From assembly GCA_030638785.1 (NCBI GenBank), contig DAOWDY010000252.1, positions 1 through 11,390 on the forward strand: a stretch of 11,390 bases of DNA, read 5' to 3'. Made by a program: the position numbers and the translations under genes. Each line of letters starts with the position of its first letter. Position 1 is the first letter of the stretch. Below, in pieces: positions 6,680 through 11,390 of the stretch. The DNA comes from Candidatus Thorarchaeota archaeon (GTDB taxonomy: Archaea > Asgardarchaeota > Thorarchaeia > Thorarchaeales > Thorarchaeaceae). Under the pieces are notes generated by a model that was not told the origin of the DNA, made no database searches, and saw only the letters and a program-made list of their open reading frames with translations.

Positions 6680-8080
6680 TTATGGCCAACCAGCACTCTG
6701 AGAGAGTTTTATTGAAAATAATATCGAACCCGAGAGGGATTCGTTATTTGCAGCAACGATTTTTAGAACGAAGATAAAGGTACCAGTTCCATACAACAAA
6801 TTCCAGCTCCCTCCCATTCCACCCCAATCGCCTTGAGTTCGATTGTTTGAATTACAGTGGTTCCGCCGAGCAGTTTCATTCTCATTATTAAACTCCAGAG
6901 TGCTCATATTCAACATGCTGTAGAAGTATGTGACTTCGGAAGGTGCACTTCCCCAATCTATAAGATGACACTCGTGGTGAAGATAGTGGTACACATCATA
7001 AGAAACTGATTGTACATTACATGAGAATATATACCATTCACCAAGGTGGATTGGCTCTCCTCCATCAGGGCTTTGATAGAATACAATAGTTGATTCCTCA
7101 CGTACAGTGGTCTGGTATGCCGCAGTGCCCATACTCATTGTCAAAATGAGAAATCCTATCCCGATGATAAGACCAACTCTTCTCATCTTTAACTCACGAG
7201 CGATTGGCTTGACATTTCCAGATGTGGAGCCTTCTACATTTGCAGCCCATATTTCATCATCCTTTGATTGACCTGATTCGATTTTCCAATATGATACGTT
7301 ATGGTGAAGAACTCTCACACTGAGCAAAATGAATATGAGAGCGATCCCAGCAAAGAAAGCTAGATTAGAAATAACAGTTCCGAAGGTAGACTGGAATCCT
7401 ACCAGTGAGGTTATCCCACCACTTGTTGAGATATCATAATTTGTCAATGATACTGCTAGCGTCCGGAGCAGATTATGTGGACTCACCATCGCAATACTTC
7501 GTGTGAGAGAATTCCTTAGAACATATGGAACCCAACCTATGATTAATGCCAAAAATATAGTCAGTGTACTCCCTATTGCGGTAGAGAGAATCACCTCATC
7601 AGTTAGAACAGCAAGAAAGACACCAATAGATGTGAGAATAAATGAGATGAATAACGATGCAATAATGACTGAAGGAAGATAGATGAGAAACCCGGTTCCT
7701 TGTGGAGTGTAAAACGTTGTTCCTGTAACCGAAGGTTCAATGAACAAAGCGATGGTGGAACATACAACAAAGAAGGATGCTAGAAGATAGGATTTACCCA
7801 ATCCAGAAAGAAATACACGGATTGAAGATGCGCCTTGTTCGTATTTCGTTTGAGCTTGACTCTTAGAAACTGATGATGAGAATGAAATACTCGCAGCAAG
7901 GAAAAATGGGATACCAAACGCCATCGTATATGAAATGACATTGATTGAGTTGAGAAGAACTGCGAACTCGTCTGTATAACGAACGTTCGGTCTGAAAATG
8001 TAGCAAAAGCATAGGACAATAATCGAGGAAAGTATCCAGATCCCATACCACTTCTTCTTACTTCCTGAATAATGTGACAC
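6680..8080 (-). CDS. Orphan ABC-2-like permease with C-terminal ectodomain
   Basis: This encodes a 466-residue membrane protein counted from the GTG at 8080, chosen because GGAGG lies seven bases upstream. An ATG at 8131 would add 17 polar residues but has no ribosome site. Six helices (about 12-30, 50-68, 98-114, 131-155, 163-185 and 235-256) and the cytoplasmic stretch KYEQGASSIRVFLSGLGKSY before helix 3 resemble NosY-like ABC-2 permeases, where an E-x-G-T loop precedes a GK motif. A polar cytoplasmic linker leads to helix 7 (301-321). The final roughly 145 residues are probably outside the cell: rich in Tyr, Trp, Asn and His, with Cys 354, 371 and 409, and several N-x-S/T sites. No ATPase is encoded on this strand here; the divergent ATPase at 8444 might serve it. 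The family is a moderate-confidence inference and the ectodomain is unrecognised. Confidence 0.75.
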   Translation of the reverse strand: MSHYSGSKKKWYGIWILSSIIVLCFCYIFRPNVRYTDEFAVLLNSINVISYTMAFGIPFFLAASISFSSSVSKSQAQTKYEQGASSIRVFLSGLGKSYLLASFFVVCSTIALFIEPSVTGTTFYTPQGTGFLIYLPSVIIASLFISFILTSIGVFLAVLTDEVILSTAIGSTLTIFLALIIGWVPYVLRNSLTRSIAMVSPHNLLRTLAVSLTNYDISTSGGITSLVGFQSTFGTVISNLAFFAGIALIFILLSVRVLHHNVSYWKIESGQSKDDEIWAANVEGSTSGNVKPIARELKMRRVGLIIGIGFLILTMSMGTAAYQTTVREESTIVFYQSPDGGEPIHLGEWYIFSCNVQSVSYDVYHYLHHECHLIDWGSAPSEVTYFYSMLNMSTLEFNNENETARRNHCNSNNRTQGDWGGMGGSWNLLYGTGTFIFVLKIVAANNESLSGSILFSIKLSQSAGWP

Positions 8081-8168
8081 TCCTCTTCCTCCAGTCACCG
8101 AGATTGGTGTATTGAAACACCTCTCAAACATCGATTTACAATGGTTTTTCAGGTTGATGAGGTTTTGG

Positions 8169-8209
8169 TTTATTCAATTACTTCCCAATTTGGTTAAGCC
8201 AAATGGGAG
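8169..8209 (-). promoter_or_regulatory. Promoter and palindrome upstream of the orphan permease gene
   Basis: On the minus strand GAATAAA (8169-8175) is a TATA-like box, predicting a start near 8146. Directly upstream is a strong palindrome, CCCAATTTGG (8184-8193) with CCAAATGGG (8199-8207) around TTAAG, perfect except for one unpaired A. Its placement next to the box suggests an operator. It could instead form an RNA hairpin if transcribed from elsewhere. Confidence 0.4.
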
Positions 8210-8233
8210 TTTGGTCAGGGCTTTATCCAAAAA

Positions 8234-8262
8234 ATGTACAAGTTATTGTACAAATTGTTCAA
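8234..8262. promoter_or_regulatory. Cluster of three palindromic octamers in a divergent promoter
   Basis: ATGTACAA (8234-8241), TTGTACAA (8246-8253, a perfect palindrome) and TTGTTCAA (8255-8262) lie in tandem in the gap between the divergent orphan permease and ABC exporter genes. Their spacing is close to one helical turn (centres 12 and 9 bases apart). This looks like cooperative binding by a dimeric regulator. The regulator is unknown; the winged-helix protein at the right edge is one candidate. Confidence 0.45.
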
Positions 8263-8367
8263 AACATTGATTGACGTATTAGTGGCGAGAATCGTCAGGA
8301 GAACTTGAGATGATAGATAAGCCCATTCACCAAAATAGGCGGTCCTGTATAGCACAGTAGCGTGCCG

Positions 8368-8383
8368 TACAAACTAGATTGTA
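8368..8383. promoter_or_regulatory. TACAA-N6-TTGTA inverted repeat upstream of the ABC exporter
   Basis: TACAA (8368-8372) and TTGTA (8379-8383) form an inverted repeat with a six-base spacer, using the same half-sites as the octamer cluster about 120 bases away. It lies about 20 bases upstream of the TATA box of the exporter ATPase gene, a place where archaeal activators or repressors bind. Confidence 0.4.
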
Positions 8384-8403
8384 TCTCACGGAAATTGCTC
8401 CTA

Positions 8404-8410
8404 TTATATA
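8404..8410 (+). promoter_or_regulatory. TATA box of the ABC exporter operon
   Basis: TTATATA is centred 37 bases before the ATG at 8444 and predicts a transcript start near 8433, giving a leader of about ten bases. No strong ribosome site precedes the gene, which agrees with a very short leader. Confidence 0.5.
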
Positions 8411-8443
8411 CATTCTATGCATCAGATATACTCGTGAAAAACA

Positions 8444-9190
8444 ATGTCTGACAATGCGATAATTGTTGAAAACGTCACCAAGCGATTCGACTCAGTGACT
8501 GCGGTCGATAATCTGAGTCTCGAAATCAAATGGGGCGAACTCTTTGGTCTACTAGGACCCAATGGGGCTGGAAAGACCACTCTACTCAACGTCCTTGCCA
8601 CACTACTAGAGCCAACTGAAGGAGGCGCACAGGTAGGGGGCTTTGATGTTGAACATGATGGAAAGAATGTTCGTGATATAATCGGTGTCTGTCCTCAAGA
8701 GCCAGCATACTATGGTCATCTGACGGGACGCGAAAACATCGAGATATTTGGAACATTTCATGATGTTCCAAAAGAAGATCTCAAAGAGCGTACGGATGAA
8801 CTGATCAAGAAAATCGGCATGGAAGACCATGCAGACAGAAAAGCCAAGGAATACAGCGGTGGGATGGTTCGACGTGTCAGTACGGTAATGGCACTTATTC
8901 ATAATCCCAAAGTTGCCTTGCTTGACGAGCCTACCGTTGCAATGGATCCAGTATCCCGACGTGCTGTCTGGGACTTCATCCTTGAACTCAAAGAGAAAGG
9001 AATGGCGATTGTTCTAACTACGCACTACATGGAGGAGGCTGAATTCCTCTGTGACCGTGTAGGAATTATCGACGAAGGACGACTCATTGCAATAGGTTCA
9101 CCAAAGGAGCTCATGGAGAAACACAATGCAAAGGACCTGGAAGAGGTCTTCATCAAACTTACTGGTAAGAAACTGAAGGAGGTTGTCTAA
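8444..9190 (+). CDS. ABC-2 type exporter ATP-binding protein (DrrA/CcmA-like)
   Basis: This is the ATPase subunit of an ABC-2 efflux system of the DrrA type, 248 residues, cytoplasmic. Motifs in order: Walker A GPNGAGKTT (38-46), Q-loop CPQEP (Gln 85), signature YSGGMVRRVS (137-146), Walker B VALLDEP (157-163) and switch His 194 in TTHYMEEAE. The segment after Walker B is TVAMDPVSRR rather than the more common T-x-GLDP, a mild variation. The ending, KDLEEVFIKLTGKKL, is the usual C-terminus of this group. The permease gene begins two bases after the stop, and its ribosome site AAGGAGG lies inside the end of this gene, so the two form an operon. The group exports drugs, lipids or other hydrophobic compounds; the substrate here is unknown. 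Confidence 0.96.
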   Translation: MSDNAIIVENVTKRFDSVTAVDNLSLEIKWGELFGLLGPNGAGKTTLLNVLATLLEPTEGGAQVGGFDVEHDGKNVRDIIGVCPQEPAYYGHLTGRENIEIFGTFHDVPKEDLKERTDELIKKIGMEDHADRKAKEYSGGMVRRVSTVMALIHNPKVALLDEPTVAMDPVSRRAVWDFILELKEKGMAIVLTTHYMEEAEFLCDRVGIIDEGRLIAIGSPKELMEKHNAKDLEEVFIKLTGKKLKEVV

Positions 9191-9192
9191 GA

Positions 9193-10356
9193 ATGAAATT
9201 GAGAAGAATTGCTGCATTAGTTAAGAAGGATCTAAAGGTGTTCATACGTGAACCTGCTTCTATGTTCCTGCTAATCCTATTCCCACTTGTTCTAACTTTG
9301 ACATTTGGAATAGCCTTTGGCGGTATAGATACAGGTGGAGCAAGTGAGTTCAGAATTGGCGTCGTGAATATGGATGCCAACTCCACTTCAGCCGAGTGGT
9401 CTGATTCATTTGTTGGTAACTTGACTGATCTCAATGGAACTGCCGTTAGTCACTATTACACCAATGAAACTGGGCAGACTGATCTCCTAAATGGCGGCTT
9501 GGATGCGTTGATAGTTATTCCTGAAGGATTTGGGAATAGTATCGATTCATACTGGGATTCTCCAATTGATGGGAGCAGCTGGGAGAACACTACAATCGAA
9601 CTCTACCTTGATAGCGGCTCAATGATTGCAAGTAGCGCGATACCTCCAATGATTCAACAGGTGCTCTTCACTACATTCTATGGAGAACAGGCGGGATCTA
9701 TGGAACTGCCTATTGAAATTGGCAGCCCATCACTTGTCTATGTTAGCGACCTCAGTCAGTGGGATTTCATGGCGCCGGGAATCTTTGCATTTTCAGCCCT
9801 CTTCATGATAATGACTGTTGCAATGTCACTTACTGTTGAGCGCGATGGTGGACTACTCAAAAGGATGTCAACCACACCGGTATCTGCATCTGAGTTCATT
9901 GGTGCAAAGGCCCTCACTTACATGCTTGTGGGGATGCTACAAGTTCTCTTGGTATTTGCAGGATCTTTCGCAATTGGGTACCGGCCCAACACAGATGCAA
10001 GTGGTATAGCATTCGCGTTTCTGATAGTGGTTATCTTCACCCTAACAGCAGTTGGTATGGGTCTGATAACTGCCGTAATATCAAAGTCTGCAGACGTGGC
10101 ATCAGGAGTTGCATTCATCTTCATTATGCCACAGATGTTCTTTGGGACATTCATGCCGTTAGGTGGACTTACCGAGACTCTTGGCACAATCATGCCTACT
10201 AACTACGTCACCCATGCGCTCACAACTCTATTCTTGAGAGGTGCTCCTGTTGGAACACTATCAATCTGGGTAGATCTCCTGATTGTGGCTGTAGTTGGTG
10301 TTCTGATGCTAGCCATAGGAGCCCTCTTGTTTAGGAGGCAGACTGCCAAGCAATAA
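9193..10356 (+). CDS. ABC-2 type exporter permease
   Basis: This is the membrane subunit paired with the preceding ATPase, 387 residues, ABC2_membrane_3 layout. Helix 1 (about 22-44) follows a basic amphipathic N-terminus ending in FIREP. Residues 45-190 form an extracellular domain with several N-x-S/T sites and the typical VIPEGFG segment. Five further helices follow (about 192-214, 238-262, 272-297, 303-325 and 357-380). Between helices 2 and 3 is ERDGGLLKRMSTTPVS (216-231), the conserved E-x-x-x-G-x-L-x-R-x-x-x-T-P coupling loop of ABC-2 permeases, and FMPLGGL (320-326) matches the conserved region near helix 5. AAGGAGG lies ten bases before the ATG. As both subunits look intact, a working half-transporter dimer is likely. 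Confidence 0.95.
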   Translation: MKLRRIAALVKKDLKVFIREPASMFLLILFPLVLTLTFGIAFGGIDTGGASEFRIGVVNMDANSTSAEWSDSFVGNLTDLNGTAVSHYYTNETGQTDLLNGGLDALIVIPEGFGNSIDSYWDSPIDGSSWENTTIELYLDSGSMIASSAIPPMIQQVLFTTFYGEQAGSMELPIEIGSPSLVYVSDLSQWDFMAPGIFAFSALFMIMTVAMSLTVERDGGLLKRMSTTPVSASEFIGAKALTYMLVGMLQVLLVFAGSFAIGYRPNTDASGIAFAFLIVVIFTLTAVGMGLITAVISKSADVASGVAFIFIMPQMFFGTFMPLGGLTETLGTIMPTNYVTHALTTLFLRGAPVGTLSIWVDLLIVAVVGVLMLAIGALLFRRQTAKQ

Positions 10357-10387
10357 TCAATCCTAGACTAGCTTGACTATCTCTCAC

Positions 10388-10409
10388 GCGCGGGTCAATG
10401 TACCCGCGC
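10388..10409 (+). terminator. GC-rich hairpin after the exporter operon
   Basis: GCGCGGGT (10388-10395) and ACCCGCGC (10402-10409) form a perfect eight-pair stem with loop CAATGT, far more GC-rich than its surroundings. It starts 31 bases after the permease stop and is followed by an AT-rich stretch (AACTTATTACTTT). It probably ends or stabilises the exporter transcript. It could instead be an operator for the next gene. Confidence 0.5.
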
Positions 10410-10476
10410 AACTTATTACTTTGAAACCTCTTTCTCATGAAGTCAAGCAGTCAGGGTTATTCACGTTGGTGATAAT

Positions 10477-11178
10477 ATGAATAGTGATTCAACCTCAAAT
10501 GATGAAAAGGACCCAAGTCAAGAAGAAATGCTGGAGAGAGCAAAACAACTTCTCACACTAACAGATCTAGTTGATAGATACCCTGCCGTTGTTGAGCGAC
10601 GTATTACTGGAATTATCTTCATTCTCATAGGGGGAGGAGTATCTCTTGCAGCCCTCGTGTTTAGTTCCTTGATGGACACGTTCCCAGGCATTGGATCTGA
10701 CGTATTTGTTGTTGTCCTCTTTGTAGTTGGAATTCTGACATTTACGGGAATTATAGTATTTAGATTAATCATCCCGTTAACACAATCTTACTCCAATATT
10801 AAACAAAAAGAGAAAAGAATGAGCAATGCGATGAAAGTGACCTGGGGAATAAATGTAATCGTGATTGTCATTTTTGCTATCTATTCCTTTGGTACTGGAC
10901 AGCCACACCTCTTCCCAATTTCCATCCAAATCCTACTTGCCATTGGGAATATTGCAATCTACTACGATATGAAAACAGATCCAGATTCTTCTGAGTTTTC
11001 TCTAGCACATCTTGTTTTTGTGGTCTTTATCATACTCAGTATGATCCCAATCGTTCTGCTTCCTGCTCTTGCGTTTACTGTTATGATCCTAGTCGACATC
11101 GGAGGCATCTACGGTCTGGGAATCTATATTCTTCTGACCGCAGAACGTATGTTAGTTCAGACGATGGAAAGTGATTGA
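10477..11178 (+). CDS. Six-helix membrane protein, unknown function
   Basis: This encodes 233 residues. An acidic polar N-terminus (1-40, including a short helix QEEMLERAKQLL) is followed by six hydrophobic helices at about 43-65, 75-98, 122-140, 146-164, 178-196 and 199-222, with a basic cytoplasmic loop (IKQKEKRMSNAMK) between helices 2 and 3. There is no signal peptide and I recognise no family or catalytic motif. The start is ATG at 10477 with GGTGAT just upstream (10468-10473). Two bases separate its stop from the next gene, a winged-helix regulator, so the two are probably cotranscribed. This pairing recalls small membrane-protein/regulator units in which the membrane protein may sense a signal or modulate the regulator, but that is speculation. 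Confidence 0.82.
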   Translation: MNSDSTSNDEKDPSQEEMLERAKQLLTLTDLVDRYPAVVERRITGIIFILIGGGVSLAALVFSSLMDTFPGIGSDVFVVVLFVVGILTFTGIIVFRLIIPLTQSYSNIKQKEKRMSNAMKVTWGINVIVIVIFAIYSFGTGQPHLFPISIQILLAIGNIAIYYDMKTDPDSSEFSLAHLVFVVFIILSMIPIVLLPALAFTVMILVDIGGIYGLGIYILLTAERMLVQTMESD

Positions 11179-11180
11179 AG

Positions 11181-11390
11181 ATGTCACTTGACGGGGATGT
11201 GCTGAATGCACTTGTAGGTCTCATGAAAGAAGATCGTGAGACCTTCGTCCCCGCAAGACTCTCTATTCTAGTCTACCTCTACTTCACTCAAAACGCGCAG
11301 TTCACACAACTTCAGAAGAAACTCAATCTGACCTCAGGGAACCTATCAAGCCACTTGAGGAAATTACAGGACAAGAATCTGGTCAAAATA
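11181..11390 (+). CDS. Winged-helix transcriptional regulator, partial
   Basis: Seventy codons of the N-terminal DNA-binding domain are visible and the gene runs off the right edge. The sequence VPARLSILVYLYFTQNA, then FTQLQKKLNLTSGNLSSHLR and KLQDKNLVKI, fits the archaeal winged-helix group close to HTH_34/MarR/ArsR. LTSGNLSSHLRKL is the recognition helix, with the characteristic S-x-x-S-x-H-L-x-x-L spacing. It is a cytoplasmic DNA-binding protein. It starts two bases after the stop of the membrane-protein gene, so the two should be cotranscribed. Its targets are unknown; its own operon and the exporter promoter with TACAA/TTGTA palindromes are candidates. No ligand domain or metal site is visible in the part present. 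Confidence 0.88.
   Translation, partial: MSLDGDVLNALVGLMKEDRETFVPARLSILVYLYFTQNAQFTQLQKKLNLTSGNLSSHLRKLQDKNLVKI

Noticed and set aside
7780..8051. Two further minus-strand open frames inside the orphan permease gene
   Set aside because: They are other frames of a well-supported membrane protein, and lack their own ribosome sites and domain features.
8234..8262. CRISPR-like repeat array
   Set aside because: The repeats are only eight bases, too closely spaced and palindromic; this fits protein-binding sites, not a repeat-spacer array.
8281..8370. Possible small RNA or tRNA in the divergent gap
   Set aside because: I could not fold a tRNA cloverleaf or find paired archaeal C/D boxes (RUGAUGA with CUGA) at proper spacing.
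10498..10510. C-box-like ATGATGA
   Set aside because: It lies inside the coding start of the membrane protein and has no matching D box nearby.

Overview
The window looks archaeal, most likely from an Asgard-type lineage (Thorarchaeota-like); this is inferred from sequence style only. The supporting signs are TATA-like boxes about 25 bases upstream of starts, one gene whose predicted transcript begins at its start codon, frequent non-ATG starts with Shine-Dalgarno (SD) sequences close to the archaeal GGAGGTGAT consensus, substrate-binding proteins carrying a C-terminal membrane anchor instead of a lipobox, and a tungsten-type aldehyde:ferredoxin oxidoreductase. By eye the base composition is moderate, somewhat AT-rich. 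I see no rRNA, tRNA, CRISPR array, transposase or phage gene.

Positions 1-2406 hold a divergent zinc/manganese-type metal uptake system. On the minus strand an ABC ATPase (461-1264) overlaps a membrane permease (468 to beyond the left edge). On the plus strand is the membrane-anchored metal-binding protein (1360-2406). The shared 95-base control region carries a perfect 6-6-6 inverted repeat, a good candidate operator. The binding protein has only part of the usual metal-ligand set.

Positions 2418-5535 are all minus strand: a small coiled-coil protein with a predicted leaderless TTG start, a ten-helix AEC-family permease, and a full-length AOR-family oxidoreductase with its iron-sulfur and active-site residues. 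The permease may move an organic acid connected with the oxidoreductase reaction, but that rests on position alone.

Positions 5536-6508 carry a truncated, signal-less remnant of a peptide/nickel-type (SBP_bac_5) binding protein. Just upstream is an unusual structure: an imperfect 12-base-pair inverted repeat bracketed by perfect 8-base direct repeats.

Positions 6680-11390 centre on ABC-2 export functions. An orphan ABC-2-like permease with an extra C-terminal ectodomain (minus strand) faces an ATPase plus ABC-2 permease pair (plus strand) across a control region of over 300 bases rich in palindromes. After a strong GC-rich hairpin come a six-helix membrane protein of unknown function and the start of a winged-helix regulator, which form a likely two-gene unit. 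No component is clearly a new system. The most unusual items are the altered metal site of the binding protein, the repeat structure beside the truncated binding protein, and the palindrome-rich divergent promoter.
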